Source: Brasenia schreberi (taxonomy: Eukaryota > Streptophyta > Magnoliopsida > Nymphaeales > Cabombaceae). Taken from it: a stretch of 64,000 nt of DNA. Positions 34,267-44,666 of the stretch are shown here, in pieces (position 1 is the stretch's first letter; every line of letters begins with the position of its first letter). The notes under the pieces were generated by a model that saw only the letters and a program-made list of their open reading frames with translations, had not been told where the DNA came from and made no database searches. The position numbers and the translations under genes are program-made. The stretch lies in assembly GCA_036023115.1 (NCBI GenBank), contig JAYKKT010000091.1, positions 34,295,001-34,359,000 on the forward strand, written 5' to 3'.

Positions 34267-36186
34267 TTATGGTTTTGGTTTCTCCATATTTCATTAGATA
34301 GTCTTGTGAGCCAAGTGATTCCTATTTCTCTTAGTATTTTCCAAACTCCTATAGGAATATTATATGGTCCTACCGATTTACCACCCTTCATATGTTTAAG
34401 ACCCTCTTTGACTTCATTCTTTTGAATACGTCGGTAGAAATTGTGGTTTATATACTTTTCTGATTTGGCTAACTCTCCTAAGCTAATATTAACATCTTTA
34501 TTTTCATTGAAAAGCTTATAAAAATAGTTTTTCCATCTATTTCTTATATCATCATTTGCCACTAGAATTTTTTCATCCTCGTCCTTGATGCATCTAACAT
34601 AATTAAGATCTTTAGTTTTCTTATCTCTAGCCCTAGCTATCCTAAAAATATCTCTTTCACCCTCTTTTAAGTTGAGTTTTTTATATAAATCCTTCCAAAT
34701 TTTAGCTTTTGCTTCACTAACAGCTTTTTTTGCTTTCTTATAAGCCTCTAAAGTTTCACTAGTTTTCTTAGCATAATGTAATTTGTAACATGCTCTCTTT
34801 GCCTTGATTTTATTATGCACTACTTCACTCCACCACCAAACTTCTTTTTGTGCCGCTACACCTCCCTTAGATACACATAACACATCTTTCGCCACTTTTC
34901 TAATATGTATAGCCATATTGTTCCATATATCATAAGGTGTACCAACATAATTTCAAGCATCTCCTTGAAGGACTTTCTGTTTAAATATATCTTCTTTGTT
35001 GCTTTTGAGGTTCCACCATTTAGTCCGAATAGCTCAATGCACTCTTTTCTGCTTTGTCCATTTTTTTATTTATAAATCCATATCTAAAAGTCGATGTTGG
35101 GCGGTTAAGCTTTCTCCTGGAATTACCTTGCAATCTTTACAACATGCTCTATCTTTTTTTCTACAAATAAAGTAATCAATTTGTGTTTGTGATAAGCCAC
35201 TCTTATAAGTAATTAAATGTTCATCTCGTTTTTTTAAGATTGTATTGACTATAAAGAGATCAAATGCCATAGCAAAATTTAAAATCTCCCTACCTTCCTC
35301 ATTTATATCCCCAAAACCAAAGTTTCCATGAATACCTTGATATCCTAATGCCTCTTTACTGACATGTCCATTTAAGTCTCCTCCTAAACAAATCATCTCT
35401 CTTTATGGAATCTTTTGAATCACCTTATCTAACTCTTCCCAAAAAACTGTCTTTATATTATCTTCTAGTCCTACTTGGGGTGCGTAAGCACAAACTGTAT
35501 TCAAAACCTCTACTCCTAACACTAATTTCAACGTCATGATTCGATCACCATATCGTTGTATGTCTACTACACTATCCTTTAAATCTTTATTTATGATAAT
35601 ACCAACTCCATTTCGAGCCTTTTCTTTACCTGCATACCATAATTTAAAACTGTATCCTCTATCTCCTTTGCCTTTTCTCCAACCTATTTTGTCTCTTGTA
35701 AACATAGAATATGAATATTTCTCTGAATCATAGTATCTACAGCCTCCATTAGCTTACCAGATAATGTTCCGATATTCCAAGAACCAATATAAATCTTATT
35801 ATCTAGGACTAGCTTCCTTACCCCCCACATCCGTCCATATTCGAAATGCGGAGACCCTCTCTGAAAATTATGCACTACATTTAGGCGACAATGTAGCGGG
35901 ACTAACTTATTTACCCACACCCGTCCATGATGTGGGAACCCTCTCTGTAATTGATTCACTACATTCGAGCGAAAATGTAGTGACCCTTGCTTACTTATCA
36001 CTGTATTTGGGCTCTGTAACACGTCGCTAGATGAGGATGCCCCAAACCAATGCTCATAATTTTTGTAATCCATGTTATAAAAATCTGATGAAGTTTTACG
36101 CTGGCTCGGAAGCCTAACACAACCCTCCTCCTTTATCCGGGCTTGGGACCGACAATACAAGGGTGATCCCTTACATGAGCGGAGTT
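34267..36186 (-). pseudogene. RTE-type LINE copy B, inverted against copy A
   Basis: Read from 36186 leftward it has the 5' UTR, the start of the endonuclease (SWNIGTLSGKLMEAVDTM at about 35745-35800, ILCLQETK), endonuclease body 35070-35705 (GGDLNGHVS, TQIDYFICRKKD) and linker to RT N-terminus 34251-34916. It stops after NEIWRNQ. Stops and a frameshift near 35400 and 35690 break the frame. It lacks the catalytic RT and 3' end. It meets copy A at 34266/34267, tail to tail. Confidence 0.86.
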
Positions 36187-37013
36187 CGTGACAATAATAG
36201 AGCAATTCACAAAAATAACAAACTTAAGAAGCTCTAGCCATGGTAGCTAAGTGGGTTGGATGTAACCCATCCACCGAAAGTAAAACCATAAATAGCCATT
36301 AGAGCCTCGTTGACTAAGATTATTTCAACCGAAGTAACAACATTGAACATCCATGATGCAACATCGAGTGCTTGCTTCCTCTTTGCCTTCAAGAAAACTT
36401 CCACATACAATATTTAACGTCTTATGCACGTTCAGGGATAAAATCACACTAGAAAGCCGATTACTAGGAATTTCTAGCTAAAACCGTTCGCCTATAAACT
36501 GTTTTCAGATTCCCAGAAATTTAGTCAGTGTCGATCTCCTAAAGGTTAGACCTCCGCCTATCTCCGAGTATCGCATAATCACTCAAGCCGATATGATCTT
36601 CAAACTTCTGCAGGCCTCTAATAGTACCTCTCCCATGGATCTCCAATACTTGGATCTCAGAAAACTGCTTATAGATAAATCTCCTAAGTATTCTTGTAGA
36701 TTCAAGAATTTTCCAATACATGAGTCATTCCCGCTCATCAACGATGAATAACACAAACGAGTCTAATTGGAAACCCCTATATCCTCCCATCACAGAAGAA
36801 CACCCCAACTTCAAAAAACCCAAAACTCCTGAATTTCATCCTAGGCGAAGACAGAGAGCCAAGGGGCCATCCGTCATCCTTGCAACGTATCACCCATCAA
36901 CAACAAATGCAACATCTGATGTCGCTCCGAATCATCGTCAACATCTTCTATGGCGACTACCACTCAACTGCTAGTATGCTAGCATCGACCAACGACCTAT
37001 CATTCTAAAGTTT
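36187..37013 (-). mobile_element. Internal leader region of the old minus-strand LTR element
   Basis: This lies next to the primer binding site and LTR at 37014-37444. The minus-strand frame at 36539-36721 has no motif I recognise, and stops break it up. It resumes the element interrupted by the LINE pair. Confidence 0.4.
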
Positions 37014-37021
37014 TGATACCA
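37014..37021 (-). other. Primer binding site of the old LTR element
   Basis: On the minus strand TGGTATCA directly follows the LTR end CTTACA. This is the start of the usual plant copia primer site complementary to initiator tRNA-Met; the match is lost after eight bases (TGGTATCAAAAC instead of TGGTATCAGAGC). Confidence 0.7.
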
Positions 37022-37444
37022 TGTAAGAAAATGATCCTTCAACTCACTTGAGAAATCCCAACCAATCATCAATTGAACAAACCGAGAGTAGCCAAGAAAC
37101 AAATCCACCAAAAGCTAGGTGTTTCAATATTTAATACAAGTCGAATAACAAGCAATCAAAGGGTCAAAACAAGTGTCAACGTGCTGCAAAACAATATATA
37201 TTATTAAGAGTAAGAGACTCTATTTATAGAGCAAATGTACAGATTTATGTTACACCAAATGGTGAAGAAAGGGAAGTAGCAAGAAATCAGCCAGCCATTG
37301 GGGTCTCCCAATGGCTATATTCACTAGCCGTTGGGGACCAGGGAGACCCCCAACGGCTAGTTGGGGGTGGCCAGGACCTTGATGGCCCTGGCTATCCAGC
37401 ACACAAACATGGGCCCTAGTGGCCCATCCTATTACATTTTAACA
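37022..37444 (-). mobile_element. LTR (5' side) of the old minus-strand LTR element
   Basis: On the minus strand it starts TGTTAAAATGTAATAGG and ends TTTTCTTACA. It is homologous to 25393-25772, with about 40 extra bases near 37300-37340, where a CCAATGGCT/AGCCGTTGG motif is repeated. A CTATTTATAG TATA-like site is shared by both LTRs. Flanked on the right by CTAAG. Confidence 0.75.
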
Positions 37445-37544
37445 CTAAGCTTACGGGAAATGTATGTAATTTGGTAAGTATTTCTATGCCTAGAACTTGA
37501 TATTTTTAGTCTTGTTGTGTGTATCTTCTTAATGCAGCTTCATG

Positions 37545-39060
37545 TAGGCAAAGAGTGGAAAACAACAATAGAAGAAGAAATTACAACCCTTGTAAGGAAT
37601 AACACGTGGGAACTAACAGATCTGCCCGCAGGACGGAAAATAGTGGGATGTAAATGGGTATTTTCTGTAAAGTATAAGGCTGATGGTAATATAGAAAGAT
37701 ATAAAGCTAGACTAGCAGCTAAATGGTACAACCAGTCTTTTGGTATAGACTATACAAAAACATTTGCTCCTGTTGCAAAGATGAACACTATCAGGATTAT
37801 TTTGAGTTTGGTAGTAAATAAAGGATGACAATTATGGCAGTTAGATGTTAAGAATGCATTCCTTTAGGGTGATCTTCTAGAAGACATTTATATGGATTTA
37901 CCTCCTGGGTATACAATGGAAAAGACACAGAACAAGGTTTGTAAGTTAAAGAAATCACTTTATGGGTTAAATCAATCTCCACGGGCCTGGTTTGAAAAAT
38001 TTAGTGATGAAATTATGAAGCTGGGTTTTAAGCAATGTGTCAGTGATCACACACTCTTTATCAGACGAGATCAGAAGACTATTATATTACTGGTATATGT
38101 AGATGACATTATCATTACAGGGGATGTTGCTGAAGGTATAACCTATCTAAAGAAAAGGCTCCATACATTATTTGAAGTAAAGAAAAGGCTCCATGTAGAT
38201 TTAGGAAGGTTACATTATTTTTTGGGAATAGAAGTAATTCATAAAGAGAATGGATTATTCTTAAGCCAGAGGAAATATATCCTAGACCTACTGAAGGAAA
38301 CGAAAATGGAAGATTGCCGAATATGCTCCATTTCTATGGAAATCCCTAAGGGTCATAATTTCGAGCTTGCAGAACCCTATGAAGATGTTGGAAAATACCA
38401 GAGATTAATAGGAAAATTGATATATGTAACGATCACAAGACCAGATATCAGCTTTACAATTGGATATACAAGTAGGTGGATGCACATTCCTTCTAAACAT
38501 CATATGAATACAGTTTTTCATATTATTCGATATTTGAAATCCTCTATCACGTATGGCTTGCTATATACTCCACACCCAACTTTGGATATAGAAATTTACT
38601 CCGATGCTGATTCGGTAGGTTCGAAGACTGATCGGAAGTCAACATCAGGCTATGTAATACGTGTAGGAGAAAATACTGTATCATGAAAAAGCAAGAAACA
38701 GTGTGTGGTAGCCCAATCCAGTGCAGAGGTAGAATACCGAGCTATTTTTCTAGGTATGTGTGAGGGATAGTGGATTATCTCACTCTTGGAAGAAATTGGA
38801 TTTAAAGAAAACTCTCCGATTACATTATTTACAGACAGTAAAGCTGCCTTGCAAATAGCACAAAATGCAGTCTTCCATGAAAGGACAAAGCACATTGAGA
38901 TCGACTGTCACTTTATCAGAGAAAAGATGTTTAAAGGAATTTTCAATCTAGTTTATGTTCGCTCAGAGGATCAATTGACAAACATTTTCACCAAATCAGC
39001 ATCAGTCAATGGCCTTCAGAAAGCACTCTCACAGTTGAAAATTACAAGTCTTTAGGAGTC
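37545..39060 (+). pseudogene. Ty1-copia RT-RNase H, 5'-truncated
   Basis: Reverse transcriptase runs from VGKEWKTTIEEEI (about 37545) through PAGRKIVGCKWVFSVKYKAD, YKARLAAKWYNQSFGIDY, LDVKNAFL and KSLYGLNQSPRAWFEKF to the intact catalytic LLVYVDDIIITGD (about 38090-38125). RNase H follows, with SRWMHIPSKHH, YSDADSVGSKTDRKSTSGY, the SSAEVEYRAI block and FTDSKAAL, ending TSL at 39052-39055. Stops at about 37826, 37867, 38684 and 38768 break an otherwise well-kept frame. Gag, protease and integrase are missing. A polypurine tract (TGTGGGGGCG) and the LTR come directly after. Confidence 0.9.
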
Positions 39061-39074
39061 AACTTGTGGGGGCG

Positions 39075-39429
39075 TGTTGTGAAGAGCAAGTTGACAGAAT
39101 GTTTAGAGTCTAGGTTGTGTCGTGTAATGTATTTATGTTCAGTTCTATGTAATTAGTGTGAGTTATGTACGGTTTGGATCCCAATAGATCAGATTCTGAT
39201 CCATTGAGACCCGAATCCTATTAGTTACTAATTAGGGGTATTTTAGTCTTTCAAGTTAGATTAGTAGTATTTAAAATATTGTCATTAGGGTTAGGGTGTG
39301 TGAAAAAACGTGGGCAGCAGGTGGCGGCAGCCAAGGGGTGTCGACTTGCATCCTTCTTCATTTCCTCTTATATTCTTCCATTTTTTTATGAATAAAATAT
39401 ATTTTGGAGGGTCAAATCAACATTTATCA
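39075..39429 (+). mobile_element. 3' LTR of the truncated copia element
   Basis: It starts TGTTGTGAAGAGC immediately after the purine tract and probably ends at TTTATCA. It contains GGATCCCAATAGATCAG, TTTTAGTCTTTCAAGTTA and GGCAGCAGGTGGCGGCAGCC blocks. The 5' LTR is not in the window. Confidence 0.75.
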
Positions 39430-39760
39430 CCTGTGTATGTTAGTCATAGTTCTTAGATTAGTGTGTAAGTTAAGTTAATCGTGTGGATCCAAATCGGACC
39501 AGATATTGATCCATTTGGATATTGTACTTAATTAGTAGTTAATGAGTCTAGTCAAGGGCATTTCAGTCTTTCAAGTTATAAATTTGTATAAAGCAGCCCT
39601 AATTGTAATTAGGTTAATTCAAGCAATAGAAAACAGAGTGTGTGGGCGGCAGCCATGGGGGTGCCGATTCCCAGTCTCCATGATTTTGTGTACTGCTTCC
39701 ATTCTTGATTATTTCATCTAATATGGTGTTTAAATTCATCTTCCTTAGTGGAAGAACATG
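39430..39760 (+). mobile_element. Diverged second LTR of the same family, in tandem
   Basis: This resembles 39120-39360 block by block (GGATCCAAATCGGACCAG, TTTCAGTCTTTCAAGTTA, GGGCGGCAGCCATGGGG), with clearly lower identity. It is either a solo LTR of a related subfamily or the 5' LTR of the copia remnant that starts at about 39873. Confidence 0.6.
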
Positions 39761-39872
39761 CTTCATCTTGCATCCTTGCACCTTAAGAAAAAGTGAAACA
39801 ACTTGAAGCTCAAATCAAGGATAAAGCAATAGTTGGTGCGATATGTTCTTCTTGAACAAATGAAATTCAAGA

Positions 39873-41220
39873 TATGATCTCTTGGATTCTTGTTTCAGGT
39901 ACTTTGTTTTATATGACTTCTAATAAAGGAATTTTAAATTCATGTGTTAAAACATCTTTATTGTGTGTTTATACTGCGGATGGAACAAAATTAGATGTAG
40001 ATAAAATTGGTGATTTACAAAATAAAATTTTTGAAATCTCCAAAATTAGTGTTGTTTCAAAACTAAATTTAAACTTACTCTTTATATCTCAAATTTCGGA
40101 TAAAAATTATGTTGTAACCTTTTCATCTACGGGATGTATTGTAAAAATCGCCTCTCGAAGAAGGTGATTGGTCGTGGCCATAGAGGGTGGACTTTACATT
40201 ATGAACTATTTGCATAGTATAAAATATGTTAATGTTTTGACAAATGATGCTCTTTTATGGTACAAGAAACTAAGACATCTCAATGTTCAAAAATTGTATC
40301 AATGCTCTCTTGGAATAAAGTATAAGGAATATTTTTCTTGCAAAGATTGTGTTCTTGGTAAAATGCAACATCTTTCATTTTCAAATAACACATGTTATCA
40401 CAAGACTCTTCGAAATTGTTCATTCGGATGTATGGAGACCGGCACCCATTTTGTCTCAAGGAGATATTTCTTACTATGTCATTTTCATAGATGATTTTAT
40501 TAGGTATACATGGGTATATTTTTTAAAAGCAAAATTCGATGTCTTTCAAAATTTTGTTATCTTTTATAATCTTTTAAAAAATCAATTTGATTCCGAAATC
40601 AATATTTTTAGATCCGATTCAGGAGGAGAGTTTATGTCAAAGGATTTTGAAAATCATCTCAATACATTTGGAATTATACATCAAACTTCTTGCTCTAAGA
40701 CTCTCCAACAAAATGGCATTTTCGAACATAAACATAGACATATTTTGAAAACTACAAGAACCTTGCTTTTATAAGTGGCGTTCCTAAGAATTTCTGGGCA
40801 GAAGCTATTATGATTGTAGTCTATTTAATTAATCAGATGCCCTCTTCAGTTTTATAAAATTTGTCTCCTATAGAAAAACACTTTAAAGTTTACTTCGTAT
40901 TTTTTGATGTAAATGTTTTGTTTATATTGACAAAGACGATAAACTATATCTCGTGCAATATAATGTGTTTTTGTAGGATATGAAATAACTAAAAAGGAGT
41001 ATAGGTGTTATGATTGTAAAAATGATAAGCTTTATTTATCGCGAGAAGTCAAGTTTTTTTAAAATGAATATGTTTTTAAGGCATAGATGATGTTAGTTCT
41101 CTTGATGACTCCTATTCCTTCTTGAATGATATTTTAGGTGAAGAAGTAATTCATGTAGAAAATTATCTTGATGAACATATGACTTCAAGACACCCTGTTA
41201 AACCAGTTAAGGATCATAGC
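39873..41220 (+). pseudogene. Ty1-copia protease-integrase remnant
   Basis: The protease region lies at 39874-40167 (DSGAS-type site decayed to LVSGTLFYMTS; ADGTKLDV). The GAG-pre-integrase lies at 40168-40494 (WYKKLRHLNVQKLYQ, CKDCVLGKMQ). The integrase lies at 40349-40774 (VHSDVW, FIDDFIRYTWVYFLKAK, IFRSDSGGEFMS). A decayed tail to about 41220 includes YRCYDCKNDKLYLSREVKFF. Stops and shifts are frequent. Gag and RT are absent. Confidence 0.85.
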
Positions 41221-41229
41221 GTGATCGAT

Positions 41230-43230
41230 CACGAGCATTAATTTGCATTTATCAGAATTGATTCAAGCATTTAATTAGTTTAATTTAGTATAAATATAAT
41301 TTATTATTTTTCTTTTTTTCATAAAGCAATTTTTCTCAGAGAATAGGTCGGCCTCTTGTATTCATTCATTCGTAAATATATACAAATTATCAATATTTGT
41401 TTCTCTCTGCTTTCTACTTCGACTTGGTATCGAAAAGTTTATGCTCTCATTCAATCCTAGATTTCAAATTATAGACTTCAGACTCCATTCTAGATTCCGG
41501 TGACTCAGACTCAAACGTTAAGTCCTAGATTTACGTGGCCTCCTATTGAAGCGTCTAGCTCCGTACACTGTTGTAAAATAGTTATTCAATAGACATATGG
41601 TTCCAGACCATTGATTACCCAAACAACTTTTGCTCTGTTGCATACATCACCTTTATTCCGAACTCGTTCTACCACCAAACATGACCACTCAACAATGCCA
41701 TCTAGATACACAAATGGATGTTAAGCAGCCGCCATCTCCGTAATGGTAAGTTAGCAGGCCACACCCAATGTCACAAACCCATATTCGAGCCTAGCGTCAT
41801 CGCACCACCATCTTGTCATGCCAACAAGGTACCATGTCGTTTATTAAGAGCTCTTTAAGCATCTCAAACCCGCTACATCTGGGCACGAACATCTTAAATT
41901 TTACATACACTATCGATCAGTTGGGTTCTCTTTATTATGAGCTCTCACAGACTCTTTGGCGAAAAACTAATAAAATAATCACATTATCACCGTTCTTTAT
42001 ATGTTGATGATATGATTATTACTTGTGTGATGTCTACTGGCTATTATTCCCGAGCTTAAGTAGCATTCTTGAGTCATCAGCATTTTGAGATGAAAGATTT
42101 TGGACCTTTAAGTTACTTTACGGGGCTTGAAGTTGTCTTGATGATGTTTATTTCTCTCCGCAGGATAAGTATGCTTGATCTTGTTTCGGCGGGGTTCGCG
42201 GTGCAAAAATCAAACACACTCCTCTTAGACAGCGTTCGGTTTACTCCTCGGATGGTACTTTGTTGGATGATGTGTCGCTACATCGTCAACTAGTGGCGGC
42301 GAGCACTCACCTATCTTACCATAACACGGCCATATATTGCTCATGCCATTCATACTGTAAGTCAGTTTCAACATGCGCCTACATTAGTGCATATGACCGT
42401 TGTTATGAGAATTGTTCGTTATATTCGACAAACCTCAACCAAGGGAGTATTTCTATCATCTTCCTTTTCATCTCAGTTGCTCGCATATACTAATGCTGAT
42501 TGGGGTAGTGATTGAATGACAAACACTCTACCACCGGCTACTGCATATTCTTTGGTCACTCTCTTATCTCATGGAGATGCAAGAAACAACAAAAGGAATC
42601 TCTTTCCTCTACCGAAGCTGAGTACTGTGCAATGGCCAACACAACTACCGAACTAACTTGATTGCGATGACTACTTCAAGATTTGGGCATACAATTGGAA
42701 GCTCCTCCAATCAAGTTCTAGGACAACAAAAGTGTTATTTATATAGCCAACAATCATACCTTTCATGAGCGTACAAAGCATATAGAGATATATTGTCACT
42801 ACATTCGTAAAGAGCATCTATAAGGCAATTTAATATTACAGTTTATAAAATCAGATTATCAACTTACAAATGTCTTCACTAAGTCATTACCTGCTCCTCG
42901 ATTTCAGTCTTTAATTGTTAAACTTAAGGTAATGGGCCCTCAGCTTAAGGGGGGTGTTAGAAAATGGATCCAAGTAGCCCAGCCCGACAGGCCCAGGGCC
43001 TACAGGGCCACTAGCCGTTGGGGGCTGGCTGGCAGCCAACCCCCCTTTCCTTCTCTTGCTCTCTTCTCTCTTCCCCCTTCTATTCTCTCTTATTTTCTTC
43101 TTCTCTGCTATGCCTGTACTTTATAAATAAAGCTTTCATGTAATGGATTTTTTAAAGCCTTTTGTGGCTAAATAATATTCTTTTTTTAATGTTGTGCCTT
43201 TCTTGCATACGCTTTATTAAAACTTTCTTT
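41230..43230 (+). pseudogene. Internally deleted copia element with 3' LTR
   Basis: A possible primer site (TTGGTATCGAAAAG, about 41425) follows an AT-rich LTR-like stretch. After scrambled gag-like sequence, the RT resumes near the catalytic motif (VDDMIITC, about 42003). FEMKDFGPLSYFTGLEV and a badly broken RNase H run to about 42930. A polypurine tract (AAGGGGGG) then abuts an LTR starting TGTTAGAAAATGG at 42955 and ending near 43200. The central integrase and first half of RT are deleted. Confidence 0.7.
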
Positions 43231-43369
43231 TCTAAGGCTTTTGCGAGTGATATTTCGAGGTGATATTCATCAACCTTCCGTTGTCACGTTGAAGCATCGT
43301 CTTTATTACACTAGCTATCCTAAAAATATCTCTTTCAACCTCTTTTGAGTTAAGTCTTATATCACTATT

Positions 43370-43498
43370 GGAGTGCCATGACAGTCGGACAATAATAGGG
43401 GTGCAGTTCTTCTCGGTAATGAGCGCTTTAAGCTTCCTCATGCATTTCTCAATGGCCTTCTTGTATTCCTTGCTAACAGTCGGATAAGACTTTCCCAT
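43370..43498 (-). pseudogene. Ascorbate peroxidase N-terminal fragment
   Basis: Forty-three codons on the minus strand match the start of cytosolic ascorbate peroxidase: [20 protein letters not shown], then [18 protein letters not shown], including the distal-haem-pocket Arg and His context (RLxWH). Just after WHS the frame runs into LINE sequence ([14 protein letters not shown], 43305-43360). The rest of the peroxidase, including the proximal His domain, is absent, so this is a captured or rearranged fragment and not a gene. It lies 133 bases from, and divergent to, the eS30 fragment. Confidence 0.82.
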
Positions 43499-43544
43499 GG
43501 TGAAATCCAGAAAGCCACAATAGCCAAGCAGGAACAACAGAACA

Positions 43545-43563
43545 AAACCCTAAACCCTAAACC
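43545..43563. promoter_or_regulatory. Double telo-box (AAACCCTA repeat)
   Basis: ACCCTAAACCCTAAACC lies between the peroxidase and eS30 fragments. Telo-boxes are typical of promoters of plant translation genes, including ribosomal proteins. Together with the downstream TAGGGTTTTT it suggests promoter or leader DNA travelled with the eS30 fragment. Confidence 0.55.
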
Positions 43564-43631
43564 AACAAACGACACGAGCGCAATAAACCTAAAGGGAGAA
43601 AGATCGACCTAGGGTTTTTGTTGCCATTCGA

Positions 43632-43790
43632 ATGGGAAAGATGCAAAGATCATTGGCGCGGGTCAGGAAGGTGAGAGGGAAGACGCCAAAGGTAGCGAAG
43701 CAGAACAAGAAGAAGAAGCCTAGGGGAAGGGCTCACAAGGAGAACGCAGGCGGCGTCTCGAATGCCTTGACGGATGAAATCACTAGATGA
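43632..43790 (+). pseudogene. Ribosomal protein eS30 fragment
   Basis: This 52-residue frame matches the basic N-terminal half of small-subunit protein eS30: [20 protein letters not shown], then [10 protein letters not shown]. After RAHK it leaves the family ([16 protein letters not shown]) and stops, so the C-terminal part is lost. The initial MGKMQRS differs slightly from the usual MGKVHGS. Frame and start codon are kept, so a short basic peptide could be made if transcribed, but a functional ribosomal protein is unlikely. Confidence 0.8.
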
Positions 43791-43985
43791 AGAGCCATGA
43801 TACTAGCTCAATCTTATTCTTATTGTCCCCAATTATCCATAAATATTTAGGGTTATGAATCACACCGGGAGGAGGAACGTCATCATAAAGAGTTGAGCAA
43901 GCGTCTCAATCGTCGTCCCTCGCCACTGTTATGAACGTGTTATCGCCACCGCCTTACTGTTGCCATCAAACTGGCCTCCCGATTA

Positions 43986-43998
43986 GGCTCTGATACCA
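43986..43998 (-). other. Primer binding site of a minus-strand LTR element
   Basis: The minus strand reads TGGTATCAGAGCC, the canonical plant primer site for initiator tRNA-Met, directly after the LTR end at 43999. Confidence 0.8.
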
Positions 43999-44298
43999 TA
44001 TTAGGAAACAAGTAAGCTTCATGAATTCATTTTGTTGAAATTATCACATAATCTATACAATATCAGCACATGCTTTTTTTATAAAGTTATACATGATGTG
44101 TTTATATACCCTGGAATTTGCTGTTAGTAAACTAGCCGTTGGATGCTTGCTAGTTGTGAAGGGTTGGCCCAACGTTTATTGGTTGGGCCATGCTGGCCCT
44201 AGTCTTGATGGTCTGACCCTCTAGCCTTGATGACCCAGGTCCACTGGGACCTGATTACAAACCCAAACTTTTGGGCCTAACCCTATTATATTTTAACA
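43999..44298 (-). mobile_element. 5' LTR of a minus-strand retroelement beside gene fragments
   Basis: On the minus strand it starts TGTTAAAATATAATAGGG and ends TTCCTAATA next to the primer site. The start resembles the 37022-37444 LTR, so they may be related families. Its interior (43540-43985) contains the eS30 fragment instead of a recognisable gag. The partner LTR was not found. Confidence 0.7.
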
Positions 44299-44649
44299 GT
44301 TTTCACATCATTTATATTAACAAAATTAGTTTCTGGGAGGAGCTTTGATGACTTCAGTTGATACTGCTACATTTTGCTCCTATGTGACACCAGATGCAAA
44401 TGGGATGGGAATTTAACCAGCTTATTCATATCTAGCAAGTTGCCGCTACTATCAATCTACTACATTCGCTTGCTACTCCAGTAATTGATCGAAAAGAGAT
44501 GAGGTTGACTTTAGATTTTTCATGTATGGTTTCTAAACTACCGTTAGAACATATCCTTTCAAAAGCTAGTACTATCCATGGTATATAGTATAAGACATTG
44601 CAAACATGTACTTCCAGATGAATGCAAGAAAAGTGATTTGGGCCCTTAC
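44299..44649. other. Non-coding interval
   Basis: No gene or element ends recognised. Its right end (TTGTTCACACCTTGCAA) is the left copy of the target duplication of the next LINE. Confidence 0.4.
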
Positions 44650-44666
44650 TTGTTCACACCTTGCAA

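Noticed and set aside
43545..43563. Interstitial telomere
   Set aside because: Only about two and a half CCCTAAA units are present, and the context is a ribosomal protein leader where telo-boxes are normal.
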